Shown one piece after another: positions 34,748 to 43,365 of a DNA stretch of 64,000 nt. The notes beneath the pieces are model-generated. The model ran no database searches. It was not told the DNA's origin and worked only from the letters and a program-made list of their open reading frames with translations. The number at the start of each line of letters is the position of its first letter. The stretch's first letter is position 1. Source of the DNA: Oligoflexus sp. (GTDB lineage: Bacteria; Bdellovibrionota_B; Oligoflexia; Oligoflexales; Oligoflexaceae); NCBI GenBank assembly GCA_014377445.1, contig JACMPP010000077.1, forward strand, positions 32,358 to 96,357. The letters run 5' to 3'. Both the position numbers and the translations under genes were made by a program.

Positions 34748-36503
34748 GGGAGTCCTCCTGCTCCCGGGAATTTTCAAGCCATTCGTAAAGTTCATTCTCT
34801 AAGGTATCTAAGGTATCGTTGTCTTCGGCTAGGAGAGCGCTTCGGTAATCTTGGAGTTGACCTTTCATGCGGTGTCTATCTTTCTCAGAAGCTTTTTGGA
34901 GTTGCAATTCCACTTGCTCGATAAGAAAATTCGATACCTTCTCCGAGGCATTCGCGCCGGCAGCGGACTCGCTCATTTCAATGTCTAAAAAATCGGAGCC
35001 CTGCCCCATTGGAAGCGGTTCACTGTTCCAATGTTCCGACTTATTCGTGTCCATGCTGTATTGTTTCAAGGGCCTTTGACCCTGAATCTGTGTCACACCT
35101 ATCTGAATGATGCCGTTTGAATCGTAAGAGAAACTGACAAAGAATTCCAACTGCGCCGTGGGATTCAGATCACAGATAAATCGGCCAATTAGCTGATTGT
35201 CAGTGGTTCGAGATGACTCGCCTTGGAAAACGACGATTTCAACTTGACCTTGTTCAGGATGCATTTTGCAAAAAGTCCTCGTCATTTTTGCTGGCAGACG
35301 ACTATTGCGCTGAATCAGCGGCGCAAAACTTAATGGAATGTTCGATCGCATCTCAAACATTTCATCATGATCTCCCAAGACCGCCATACCAAGAGTATGA
35401 GGACAGACATCAACAACAATCTGTTTGCAACTCTTGCCGCTAGCCAGAGCTGCCTGGATACCGGCTCCAAGAGCAACGGACAGGTCTGGATCTATATAGA
35501 GTTCAGGACTCAATCCAAATTCATCCTTGAGTCGTTCTTGAACAAGGGGAATGCGTGATGAACCTCCGACTAAAATAAGGCGAGTCAGCTCCTGAGCGTC
35601 TAGCTTTGCGTCATCCAATGCCTGATGCACCTTCGCGATGCTTGACTCCACCAGGTCTTCTATGAGTTCACTAAATTCCTCACGTGTAATATTTAGATCG
35701 AGGACCACTTGCTTGCCCAATACCGACAGTTTATAGGTGATTCGGTGCTCGGGCTCGGTGGATAGGGCAATCTTTGCTTCCTCCGCCAGATGTCGCAGTT
35801 GAGCCAAGGCTACAGGATCTTCATCCGGATCAATATTAAATCTGCTCCGTATCTCATTGACCATACGCTGAGCCAGGAGCCGATCAAAATCGTCTCCTCC
35901 GAGAAACGTATTTCCCGCAGTCGCTAATACTTCCTTGTAATCACCTTTGACAATTAGAATTGACACGTCGAAAGTCCCCCCGCCGAGATCATAGACGAGC
36001 CATTTTTCCATCTGTTGCTCAACTGATGGGTCTTGGGTGAGTTGGTAGCTCAAAGCCGCAGCCGTTGGCTCATTAATTATTCGAAGGACCTCAAGTCCTG
36101 CCGCCTTGCCTGCGGCAAGGGTCGCTCTCCGCTGCTCATCCCCAAACCATGCCGGCACGGTAATGACAACGGTTTTAATCGCTTCACCCACGACCTTCGC
36201 CGCTTCGTCGCTTACAAATCGAAGAATTTCTGTGGATACATCGATTGGGCTAAACTCACGACTGCCAAGCTGAACGCGAAAATCGAGCTGTCCCATCTTT
36301 CGTTTGATGGATCGAATGGCGTTTTCGGGTGAAACAAAACTGTAGTTCTTTGCTGCCAGGCCGACCAGCAATCGCTGACCGTCCCATGCGACTATGGAAG
36401 GAACGGTATCTGAATCGTTGATGCGGATAATCTCAGGCAAGCCGCTAGCAAATCGACTGATGCAAGTATTCGTTGTCCCTAAATCGATTCCATAAACGTT
36501 CAT
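34740..36503 (-). CDS. Divergent DnaK-like Hsp70 chaperone
   Basis: A 587-residue Hsp70, about 50 shorter than DnaK. The actin-like ATPase domain is complete: GIDLGTTNTCIS (phosphate 1), VVITVPAWFGDEQRRAT, IINEPTAAALSY, VYDLGGGTFDVSIL (phosphate 2) and LVGGSSRIPLVQE. The linker reads VVDVCPHTLGMAV in place of DVTPLSLG. The substrate domain is recognisable (PLIQRNSRLPAKMTRTF, VFQGESSRTTDNQLIGRF), but the C-terminal lid is short and acidic. It lies between a GrpE-like gene (16 bases upstream) and the 660-residue protein. This is probably a specialised Hsp70 rather than the housekeeping DnaK; HscC-type proteins are an alternative comparison. Confidence 0.9.
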   Translation of the reverse strand: MNVYGIDLGTTNTCISRFASGLPEIIRINDSDTVPSIVAWDGQRLLVGLAAKNYSFVSPENAIRSIKRKMGQLDFRVQLGSREFSPIDVSTEILRFVSDEAAKVVGEAIKTVVITVPAWFGDEQRRATLAAGKAAGLEVLRIINEPTAAALSYQLTQDPSVEQQMEKWLVYDLGGGTFDVSILIVKGDYKEVLATAGNTFLGGDDFDRLLAQRMVNEIRSRFNIDPDEDPVALAQLRHLAEEAKIALSTEPEHRITYKLSVLGKQVVLDLNITREEFSELIEDLVESSIAKVHQALDDAKLDAQELTRLILVGGSSRIPLVQERLKDEFGLSPELYIDPDLSVALGAGIQAALASGKSCKQIVVDVCPHTLGMAVLGDHDEMFEMRSNIPLSFAPLIQRNSRLPAKMTRTFCKMHPEQGQVEIVVFQGESSRTTDNQLIGRFICDLNPTAQLEFFVSFSYDSNGIIQIGVTQIQGQRPLKQYSMDTNKSEHWNSEPLPMGQGSDFLDIEMSESAAGANASEKVSNFLIEQVELQLQKASEKDRHRMKGQLQDYRSALLAEDNDTLDTLENELYEWLENSREQEDSHG

Positions 36504-36519
36504 TATTTTTCCAATTTTA

Positions 36520-37104
36520 TTAAATTGTAATGTCAGGGTGTACGGCTTCCGGCAAGGTATTAGCTGATCGGGTTACGATGACCTTTGCCCGTCGAATCAA
36601 CCTATTCTCTCGCGTCCTATAACCTTGTTGAATCACGTGACGTACCAAACCGGGTTCGCAAGCCTCCACCGAAGCTTCAATGATTTCACAATCAGTCGGA
36701 TGATAGGCTCTATCTATCGCGGCAATAGTTAACCAACCCAATTTCGTCGTAATTCCTTCAGCAAGGCTCATTTGACAAGCTTCTGTCTGAGAGGTCGATA
36801 TATCAAGTAGAGACAGCAGCTCTTGTTCCTGAAAAACATATTGATCTTCGTTCGCTTCGATCGGGGCTGTTATTTGATTCTTCAATTCGAACTGAATGTC
36901 TTTGAGAAGGGACGAATTTTGATCGCTGCTAAGATGAATGCGCCTGGATATCTTAGTCAAACCGACAAGTGCCTGTTCCATTTGGGAAATTCGCTCTTCG
37001 ATCCCAGAAAATTTCCTTTCTCTTTCTAAATCTTCATTCGTCGGTGCAACCAAGCTCCCAGATGGATTACGGCGATACATAAAACTTTTAAGCCAAACAA
37101 ACAT
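36520..37104 (-). CDS. GrpE-like nucleotide-exchange factor
   Basis: 194 residues. The N-terminal half is a coiled coil (about residues 25–75). The C-terminal portion has the GrpE beta-domain pattern: AYHPTDCEIIEASVEACEPGLVRHVIQQGYRTRENRLIRRAKVIVTRSA, compared with GrpE's 'EepGtVveVlqkGY.l.drvlRpA.V.Va'. In the family this domain opens the Hsp70 nucleotide cleft. The connecting helix is unusually rich in polar residues and the whole is diverged. It is first in the operon, with AGGAGG 10 bases upstream of the ATG and DnaK-like 16 bases downstream. Confidence 0.78.
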   Translation of the reverse strand: MFVWLKSFMYRRNPSGSLVAPTNEDLERERKFSGIEERISQMEQALVGLTKISRRIHLSSDQNSSLLKDIQFELKNQITAPIEANEDQYVFQEQELLSLLDISTSQTEACQMSLAEGITTKLGWLTIAAIDRAYHPTDCEIIEASVEACEPGLVRHVIQQGYRTRENRLIRRAKVIVTRSANTLPEAVHPDITI

Positions 37105-37665
37105 GCCTAGATTCCCTCCTGCTAAACTTAGGTCGATCGAATGCTATCGATTGGATACTAAAGCAACAAGAAAATTTGAAAGGACTTTTGAAGAATTCAA
37201 GGCAATTGTAAATTTGTGACAGGACCGAAGGGAATCCCTCAAGTTGTGAGGATCGTAGTCTCTTTCTAAAGTCTTGAGCCGCATTTCGTCCGCATCATCC
37301 CCCGAAATGAATCTCAATGCAGCAATTGCTGCCATTTTAGCATCAGGTTTACCAAGTTTTTTGAGTGGCCATAATGACGTTTTTCAAAGAATTCTGCTCG
37401 TGTAAGGAGCCCCTACTTTTCAATTAATCGTGGCCCAGAAATTTAGGATTCGAAATGCCATGCCCCAACCAAAATCTCTTTTGACGACTTCGGCAAAAAT
37501 AGGCTATAGCCATAGCTTACTTGAGCGCTAAAACGCGTCAAATCGATCGCAAATACGAAGGTAAAGTCACCGACCGGATAATCGTCCCCAACTGATCTTT
37601 CCATCTCGTATTTCCGATCTATCGATACATTTCCAATCCTGTTCCATAACCCGAGGTCTTGTCGC
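37105..37665. other. 561-base gap between the grpE-like gene and ffh, with possible gene debris
   Basis: No convincing gene lies here. On minus, 37144–37335 encodes a 63-residue frame whose first half (KPDAKMAAIAALRFISGDD) is protein-like and vaguely HEAT-like. Another minus frame of 74 residues (37443–37667) ends in an alternating, barrel-like strand pattern (FTFVFAIDLTRFSAQVSYGYSLF). Neither has a Shine-Dalgarno. They may be decayed fragments. The promoters for ffh (plus) and the Hsp70 operon (minus) must also lie here, but I cannot place them. Confidence 0.3.
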
Positions 37666-39225
37666 ATGTTTGATGTTCTGAGCGAAGGTTTTCGCGAAGC
37701 CAAATTGAAGCTGAAGGGTAAAGCCGTTCTTAGCGAGTCTAACTTGAAAGACTCGATGGAGATCGTCCGTAAAAGCCTCTTGGACGCTGACGTAGAATAT
37801 AGCGTCACCAAAACCTTTCTCAAGAACGTGCAGGAGAAAGCTCTCGGACAGGAAGTGAATCTAAAGGCCGGCGCCGGCGCATCGCGCATGCAGGTCAGCC
37901 CCGCGGATCACTTTATCCAGATCTGCCATCAGGAACTCGAAGCCCTCATGGGCCCAGTCAACACCGAACTTACTTTTGCCAACAACCGCCCGACCGTGAT
38001 CATGATGGTCGGTTTGCAAGGTTCCGGCAAGACGACGAGTACCGGTAAGCTCGCGCGCTTCCTCATCGAAAAACATAAGAAGAAACCCTTGCTCGTCGCG
38101 GCCGATATCTATCGCCCGGCAGCGGTTCAGCAATTGAAAGTCCTGGGCGAGCGCGTAGGCGTTCCCGTGTTCTCCAAGGACAATGCATCCCCAGTTGAGA
38201 TCACCCGCGAAGCTTTGCAAAAGGCCTACGATCTCAATTGCGATGTCATCCTTATCGATACCGCCGGTCGTTTGACGATCGATGAAGCCTTGATGCAAGA
38301 GCTCGTCGACATCAAAGCCGGTACGAAACCTGACAATATCCTTCTCGTCTGTGACGCGATGATGGGTCAGGACGCTGTCACCACCGCTAAATCCTTCGAC
38401 GATCGCCTGACCCTCTCGGGTGTGATCATGACGAAGCTTGACGGTGATGCACGCGGCGGCGCTGCCCTCAGCATCAAAGAAGTCACGGGCAAACCCATCA
38501 AGTTCCTCGGCATGGGCGAAGACCTCGACCGCCTAGAGGAATTCCGTCCCGAAGGTCTCGCCAGCCGTATTCTCGGTTTGGGCGATGTCGTCGGCTTGAT
38601 GGAAGATTTCCAGAAGGTTTCGGCAGGCGATCAAGAAGAACAGGCCATGAAGATGCTTCAAGGCCAGTTCAGCTATATCGACTTCTACAAGCAAATCGAA
38701 ATGATTCAGAAGATGGGCTCTTTGAAAGACCTCATCGCCAAGCTCCCGATGCAGGACATGATCCCTAAGGGCGCAAATATCGACGACAAGGAGTTGACCA
38801 AGATCAAAGCCGTCATCGACTCGATGACAGCGCGTGAACGCATCGGTATGGACGATCTCAACCGAAGCCGTATGACCCGTATTTCCAAAGGTTCGGGCCG
38901 CGGCCTGAAAGAGATCGAAGAACTCCACAAACGTTTCATGTCCATGCGCCAGATGATGGGCATGTTCGGCAAGAACATGGGTGGAATGCTTGGTAAACTC
39001 CCAGGTATGGGCGCGCTGAACAACCTCAACAACCTGCGCAAGATGGGTCAGTCCATGGGCGGCGGTGGTGGAATGCCGGGTATGGGTGGAATGGGAATGC
39101 CGCCTGAAATGGCCGCGATGTTCGGTGGAGGGGACGCTGCGCTCCCGAAACAAACCCTCGATCGCGACAAGCAAAAGAAAATGCGCAAAGACGCAAAGAA
39201 AGCCCGTAAGAAAAATCGTAAATAG
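37666..39225 (+). CDS. ffh: Signal recognition particle GTPase
   Basis: A 519-residue Ffh: N domain (residues 1–90), G domain with MVGLQGSGKTTSTGKLA (about 109–125), DIYRPAAVQQL, DTAGR and TKLDGDARGGAAL, then a methionine-rich M domain with MTRISKGSGRGLKEIEELHKRFMSMRQMMGMF, which binds SRP RNA and signal peptides. The C-terminus is extended by a Gly/Met-rich stretch (GGGGGMPGMGGMGMPPEM) and a Lys-rich tail, making it longer than E. coli Ffh (453). It targets membrane proteins cotranslationally. GAGG lies 9 bases before the ATG. Confidence 0.96.
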   Translation: MFDVLSEGFREAKLKLKGKAVLSESNLKDSMEIVRKSLLDADVEYSVTKTFLKNVQEKALGQEVNLKAGAGASRMQVSPADHFIQICHQELEALMGPVNTELTFANNRPTVIMMVGLQGSGKTTSTGKLARFLIEKHKKKPLLVAADIYRPAAVQQLKVLGERVGVPVFSKDNASPVEITREALQKAYDLNCDVILIDTAGRLTIDEALMQELVDIKAGTKPDNILLVCDAMMGQDAVTTAKSFDDRLTLSGVIMTKLDGDARGGAALSIKEVTGKPIKFLGMGEDLDRLEEFRPEGLASRILGLGDVVGLMEDFQKVSAGDQEEQAMKMLQGQFSYIDFYKQIEMIQKMGSLKDLIAKLPMQDMIPKGANIDDKELTKIKAVIDSMTARERIGMDDLNRSRMTRISKGSGRGLKEIEELHKRFMSMRQMMGMFGKNMGGMLGKLPGMGALNNLNNLRKMGQSMGGGGGMPGMGGMGMPPEMAAMFGGGDAALPKQTLDRDKQKKMRKDAKKARKKNRK

Positions 39226-39257
39226 TCGCCATCGACCTAATAAGACAGGTGGTTTAA

Positions 39258-40673
39258 GTGGATATCAGCGTTCTTCCTTCGCCAAAAAAAGTCTATATCG
39301 AAACCTGGGGTTGCCAGATGAACGTCGCGGATAGCGAGCAAATGCTCGGTCTTCTGCAGGCGCAGAATTATTCCCAGACGGCGACTCCGGAAGACGCTGA
39401 TCTCGTCCTGCTCAACACCTGTCATATTCGTGAAAAGGCGACCCACAAAGTCTTGAGTCGCCTCGGTCGCCTGCGTGAGATCTCGCTCGAACATAATCCC
39501 CGGATGAAGATCGCTGTCGCCGGTTGCGTCGCGCAAGCCGAAGGCAAGAAGCTAATGGAAAAGGCTTCCAACATTGACATCCTCCTGGGACCGGGCAAGA
39601 TCTCCGAACTGCCAGGTTTGCTTGCCACGCATGCCCTGGACGGCAAGCGCGCCATGTCTCTTGGTTTCGAAAGCACGGCTCGAAAACACGATGATCACGA
39701 ATTGCCGAGCACAAGAACCGACATCGAAATGCCGATCGTACCGAATCCAACCGTCACGATGAAAGAAGAAGTCACACGCTTCATCAACATCGCCCAGGGT
39801 TGTGACAACTTCTGTACCTTCTGTGTCGTGCCTTTCACACGCGGTCGCGAAATATCACGTCCCCTCGAATCGATCGTCTCTGAAGTCAAAGCCCTCGTGG
39901 CAGGCGGCGCGAAAGAAATCACCCTCTGCGGCCAGAACGTGAACAGCTATGGCGACGATCTCGTACGCGACGGCAAACACGTGGCGCCGCCTGAAGGCCC
40001 GTTCTTCGAACTCCTCGATCGTGCGGCGCAATTGCCTGGCATCGAACGCCTGCGATTTACGACTTCCAATCCGCATGACTTCACGCGCCCACTCGCCGAG
40101 CTCTTCCGTAAGCATGCCAGCCTCGGTCGCTACATCCACCTCCCGGTCCAGGCCGGCAATGATGAAGTGCTCGAACGCATGAAACGCAAAGTCACCGTCG
40201 CCGAGTACATGGAACGCGTGAAATGGCTTCGTGACATCGATCCCGAAATGGCGATCTCCACTGATTTGATCGTGGGTTTCCCTGGTGAAACCGAAGAACA
40301 ATTCCAAGGCACCCTCGACCTCGTCGAAGCCGTTCAGTATTCCTTTATCTACGCCTTCAAATACTCGCCAAGAAAAGGCACCGCTGCCGCACGCTTCCGT
40401 GATCAGGTTCCGGAAGACGTGATGTCCGAGCGCCTGCATCGTCTCCAGGCCCTTTCCAACAGCCTTACGACCCAACAAAATCTGGCGGAAATCGGTCGCC
40501 GTCGCCAGGTCCTTTGCCACTACGAAAGTCGCAAGGAAGCCGGCGTTTTCTACGGCCGCACCCAGCAGTTCCGCCTGGTGATGATCCGCAGCGAGAGAAA
40601 TATCGTCGGTAAGATGGTGGAAGTGGATATCGTGGAAGCGAACAAAACCGCTTTGGTCGGAGTGCTCGTCTGA
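39258..40673 (+). CDS. miaB: tRNA-2-methylthio-N6-isopentenyladenosine-37 synthase
   Basis: A 471-residue radical-SAM methylthiotransferase. The N-terminal UPF0004 domain has YIETWGCQMNVADSEQM, NTCHIREKA and AVAGCVAQAE, whose three Cys hold the auxiliary cluster. The radical-SAM motif is GCDNFCTFCVVPFTRGRE (about residues 181–198), followed by ITLCGQNVNSYG, which is diagnostic of MiaB rather than RimO. A C-terminal TRAM domain is present. It modifies A37 of UNN-reading tRNAs. It starts at GTG with AGGTGG 6 bases upstream, 32 bases after ffh. A strong terminator follows. Confidence 0.95.
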   Translation: MDISVLPSPKKVYIETWGCQMNVADSEQMLGLLQAQNYSQTATPEDADLVLLNTCHIREKATHKVLSRLGRLREISLEHNPRMKIAVAGCVAQAEGKKLMEKASNIDILLGPGKISELPGLLATHALDGKRAMSLGFESTARKHDDHELPSTRTDIEMPIVPNPTVTMKEEVTRFINIAQGCDNFCTFCVVPFTRGREISRPLESIVSEVKALVAGGAKEITLCGQNVNSYGDDLVRDGKHVAPPEGPFFELLDRAAQLPGIERLRFTTSNPHDFTRPLAELFRKHASLGRYIHLPVQAGNDEVLERMKRKVTVAEYMERVKWLRDIDPEMAISTDLIVGFPGETEEQFQGTLDLVEAVQYSFIYAFKYSPRKGTAAARFRDQVPEDVMSERLHRLQALSNSLTTQQNLAEIGRRRQVLCHYESRKEAGVFYGRTQQFRLVMIRSERNIVGKMVEVDIVEANKTALVGVLV

Positions 40674-40690
40674 CTGAAAGTATTCAGACC

Positions 40691-40729
40691 AAAAAAGAGG
40701 GTTTTCCGTGAGGAAAAACCCTTTTTTTG
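40691..40729 (+). terminator. Rho-independent terminator after miaB
   Basis: An A-tract and GAGGGTTTTCC pair with GGAAAAACCC and a T7 run around GTGA. The symmetrical A and T tracts allow it to work in both directions, also ending the minus-strand DUF1573 transcript. Confidence 0.9.
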
Positions 40730-40750
40730 CGCGGCGCTGAAATCCGTGTC

Positions 40751-40879
40751 TTAGGACTCTTTGCGTACCGGTATTGCGCCAGACTTTAGGTCTTCGCTCA
40801 ACTTGGCACTGAAAATTATATAAAGACCCGTGCCCAGTGTGAACAAAGAAAAACCAAGTATATAGAAAGTTGAAATCAT
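40751..40879 (-). CDS. Small single-pass membrane protein (42 residues)
   Basis: A short frame with an excellent Shine-Dalgarno (GAGGAG, 5 bases before ATG). It encodes an N-terminal hydrophobic helix (STFYILGFSLFTLGTGLYII, about residues 3–22) and a polar tail ending IPVRKES. It lies 20 bases after the stop of the DUF1573 protein gene on the same strand and just before the bidirectional terminator, so it is the last gene of that transcript. I recognise no family. Small membrane proteins often modulate larger complexes; no partner can be named. Confidence 0.6.
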   Translation of the reverse strand: MISTFYILGFSLFTLGTGLYIIFSAKLSEDLKSGAIPVRKES

Positions 40880-40899
40880 TGCGGCTCCTCATCTAGGGT

Positions 40900-41655
40900 T
40901 TAGTGATGCGCGTTGTTTACGTGACCTAATACGGGAATCTGAAGGTTGCCGTAGGGGGCAGCTGCAGTAATTCGAATCATCTCCTGAAAAGGCTGTACCG
41001 GAACATCGCCCTTCCACCGGATTCGTATCCGCCAGCCATCTTGCACAGGTTCCACGTCCACGTCGAGATTATCCCGATTAAAATCAACTTTCTCAATGTT
41101 TAATGTTTGCTGAGCAAGCCGGCGCACAGTGACGATCGTCTCACTCACCTTATCACCCTTAGTCCAATCAAAGCGGACCAGAGGAGGTGAGATCGCGACC
41201 ATTTGCCGAATTTTCGCTTTAATACGAAGACGATGCAGACGATCGCTCTTGGGTTCGTCGGTCATGACGAGGATCGTTTTATCGATGGAACCGGCAAAAG
41301 ATTTTGTGTCGAGCGTCACTCGAATAAAATCTTTGGTTCCGGGAGTGAGAAATTGTCCTGGTCGCAAAGAACTCGATAAACATCCACAATCCTGGTTGAT
41401 CCCGAGAATCTTCACCGGACCGTCGCCATCGACCACAAAAGGAAAGCGCACTTCCACCGACGCGCCTTGAGAAAGCTCGCCGAGATCGATGGAGTTGTTT
41501 GCAATATTGAGGTGCCCAGTGGGCTGTAGGACGGCTTGAATGAGATCGTCCTCGGAGTCATCCGCGGGCGCGGACAGCGCTGGGCCTGCTGAAAAAGCCA
41601 AGGCCAACACGGCGAGTGACGGTATGATTTGTCTAAAAATTAGTCTTAACATCAT
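40900..41655 (-). CDS. Exported DUF1573-type protein
   Basis: A 251-residue protein with a signal peptide (LIFRQIIPSLAVLALAFSAG, cleavage near ALSA). The domain at about residues 55–140 follows DUF1573: IDLGELSQGASVEVRFPFVVDGDGPVKI, NQDCGCLSSSL (the conserved Cys-Gly-Cys) and a T-x-x-F/AG-x-x-x-K strand, in an immunoglobulin-like fold. A second beta domain follows to the end. Location is periplasmic or surface. DUF1573 proteins have no established general function. AAGGA precedes the ATG. It is probably cotranscribed with the 42-residue membrane protein. Confidence 0.75.
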   Translation of the reverse strand: MMLRLIFRQIIPSLAVLALAFSAGPALSAPADDSEDDLIQAVLQPTGHLNIANNSIDLGELSQGASVEVRFPFVVDGDGPVKILGINQDCGCLSSSLRPGQFLTPGTKDFIRVTLDTKSFAGSIDKTILVMTDEPKSDRLHRLRIKAKIRQMVAISPPLVRFDWTKGDKVSETIVTVRRLAQQTLNIEKVDFNRDNLDVDVEPVQDGWRIRIRWKGDVPVQPFQEMIRITAAAPYGNLQIPVLGHVNNAHH

Positions 41656-41798
41656 TAAATCCTTCCCAATTCTCTACCTAATCTTAGCGCCGGGAAGGCC
41701 TGTCCCAAAAGTTACGCAAGATGCCGAGTAAGAATTGCCGCTCGCGTAGCCGAAGAAATCGCCGATAGAAAGAGGCCAGAACTTGGATTGAGGTGGAT

Positions 41799-42056
41799 AT
41801 GCGTAAGACTGATTTTGACACAAAACTCATAATTTATCGTTCGCGCCAGGTATTTCTAATATTTAGCGTCATCGTCGCGAGTGGGATCTTCATGACGATG
41901 ATCGTGGCGAATGAGAAAGCGGAAATGCCCTGGTTTACGATCGCGATTCCTATCATCGGCCTTGGCGCTTTTTTCACCGGTATACCCAGGACCGAGGAGT
42001 GGGAATACAAACCTTGGCAAAGCAAAGCCCGACAGGTTGAGCAGCAGGAGCGCTAA
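41799..42056 (+). CDS. Small membrane protein with two helices
   Basis: An 85-residue protein with two hydrophobic segments (about 17–36, VFLIFSVIVASGIFMTMIVA, and about 45–60, FTIAIPIIGLGAFFTG) and charged ends. The tail is cytoplasmic-looking (EEWEYKPWQSKARQVEQQER). The start was placed at the ATG with GAGG about 5 bases upstream. No family recognised. It lies alone between two minus-strand operons. Confidence 0.6.
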   Translation: MRKTDFDTKLIIYRSRQVFLIFSVIVASGIFMTMIVANEKAEMPWFTIAIPIIGLGAFFTGIPRTEEWEYKPWQSKARQVEQQER

Positions 42057-42075
42057 GCTCAGCGGCTCGCCGCTA

Positions 42076-42714
42076 TCAAGGGGTTTTCGTGAGCGAGAAC
42101 TCCTCACTTACCCCGTTCTCAGCTCTGAGCCTTAGGCGCTCGCCTCTGTGATTCCGGAAATCCACGGGGCCCTTATCGGTCACGACCAAGCCGTTGTCGA
42201 GATGGGCCTTCTCCAAAGCTCCCCATTTGCCGTCCTTAAGACCCTCAATCACGACATCCTGCTGACAATTGGCTTTTACATAGATCGAAGCTTCACCGGA
42301 GACGGGATAAGCAAGGTCAGAATTGAGAACGCTTTCTTGCCCGTTTTGAACGACCGAGACTTCGCAAACGCTGGCTTCGCCTGAGAGGCCTTTGGTTTGC
42401 CAGTGCTCCCGCTCGTTTACCGTCTGGTTATGGATGAAAAGCAGAGCCATGGCAGCCATCAGGAATCCCCCGAAGCCCGCTGTTTTCCAGCTGCTGGTTG
42501 ATCGCGATTTTATTTTCGATTTGTTCTTGGATTGAGAGGTCGCTGCCGAAAAGATCGAGATTGGTGGGTTGGCGAGTGCATTGATTCTGGCCTCCACTTC
42601 AGCTTCAGCCTCTTCCAATTCTTCATCAGACAGCGCATCAACTGCGATTTCGGATTCTTTGAGATAGGATTTAAAGTCCGTATCAACTGGTATTTGTATG
42701 TACTTAACGGTCAT
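42076..42714 (-). CDS. Single-pass membrane protein, paralogue of the putative anti-sigma factor
   Basis: 212 residues. An acidic N-terminal cytoplasmic part contains VDALSDEELEEAEAEVEARI, followed by a membrane helix at about residues 76–94 (AGFGGFLMAAMALLFIH) and a periplasmic domain. The latter starts WQTKGLSGEASVCEVSV and has a second Cys in KANCQQDV. Both the VDALSD motif and the QTKG...C-E/D-V region recur in the membrane protein encoded on the other side of the sigma factor, so the two are homologous. A regulatory role on the sigma factor is inferred. AAAGGG lies before the ATG, 79 bases after the sigma gene. Confidence 0.6.
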   Translation of the reverse strand: MTVKYIQIPVDTDFKSYLKESEIAVDALSDEELEEAEAEVEARINALANPPISIFSAATSQSKNKSKIKSRSTSSWKTAGFGGFLMAAMALLFIHNQTVNEREHWQTKGLSGEASVCEVSVVQNGQESVLNSDLAYPVSGEASIYVKANCQQDVVIEGLKDGKWGALEKAHLDNGLVVTDKGPVDFRNHRGERLRLRAENGVSEEFSLTKTP

Positions 42715-42793
42715 AAAGGTCCCTTTCCCAAAACCTAGAAGAGCGGATAAACGCCTACTCTCAAAGGAATCAGGAAAGTCTCTGATATTGCAT

Positions 42794-43363
42794 CTACTTT
42801 ATTTCTAAGCCCTTTTCCTCTACCAGGCGCAACATGGCTTGGCTGACGATGAGTCGGAAGCGACGAAGGTGAGACAATACGGTGTTCTGGTTCATCGAAA
42901 GGGCCTCGGCAATATCCTTAACCGCTTTTTCTTCCAGATAAAACATCTTCGCGACGGTCGCTCGCGGCTCACCTTCGTGAGCCTTGATCAACTGATTGAG
43001 GAGAATGGCGGAATGCTCGAAATGAAGCGACGCATAATCGTCCTCGGCGACGAGGATCACTTCCGCCGGACTGCCATCCTCTAAATCCGAAACCGAATCG
43101 GTCATCGCGATCGACACTGTTTTCTTCGTCTTGCGCAGTTCGTTGAGACAACGGTTCCGCGCGATCGTCATCAGCCAACCGCTAAAAGCGGCCGTCTCCT
43201 TGAGGCTCGCGAGATTCTGCCAAGCCTGAATAAAAATATCCTGGATCAAATCATCCTGTGCGGCATCCGCAAATCGAAAACGCGAAACGACCGCACGAAC
43301 CGCATGATAATGCTTACGGTAAAGGGTCTCAAAATCAAGAGGCGCACTCGCTGGTGATGTCAC
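42794..43363 (-). CDS. ECF-type RNA polymerase sigma factor
   Basis: A 189-residue sigma-70 family factor with only regions 2 and 4. Region 2 has FETLYRKHYHAVRAVVSRF, DDLIQDIFIQAWQNL and FSGWLMTIARNRCLNELRK (-10 recognition and core binding). Region 4 has VAKMFYLEEKAVKDIAEALSMNQNTVLSHLRRFR, the helix-turn-helix for the -35. It starts at GTG 2 bases after the stop of the preceding membrane protein gene, with AAGGGG in that gene's last codons, so synthesis is coupled to the probable anti-sigma factor. Confidence 0.9.
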   Translation of the reverse strand: MTSPASAPLDFETLYRKHYHAVRAVVSRFRFADAAQDDLIQDIFIQAWQNLASLKETAAFSGWLMTIARNRCLNELRKTKKTVSIAMTDSVSDLEDGSPAEVILVAEDDYASLHFEHSAILLNQLIKAHEGEPRATVAKMFYLEEKAVKDIAEALSMNQNTVLSHLRRFRLIVSQAMLRLVEEKGLEIK

Positions 43364-43365
43364 TC

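Noticed and set aside
37144..37335. 63-residue minus-strand frame as a real gene
   Set aside because: It looks partly protein-like but has no ribosome site and its second half is low quality; kept only as possible debris.
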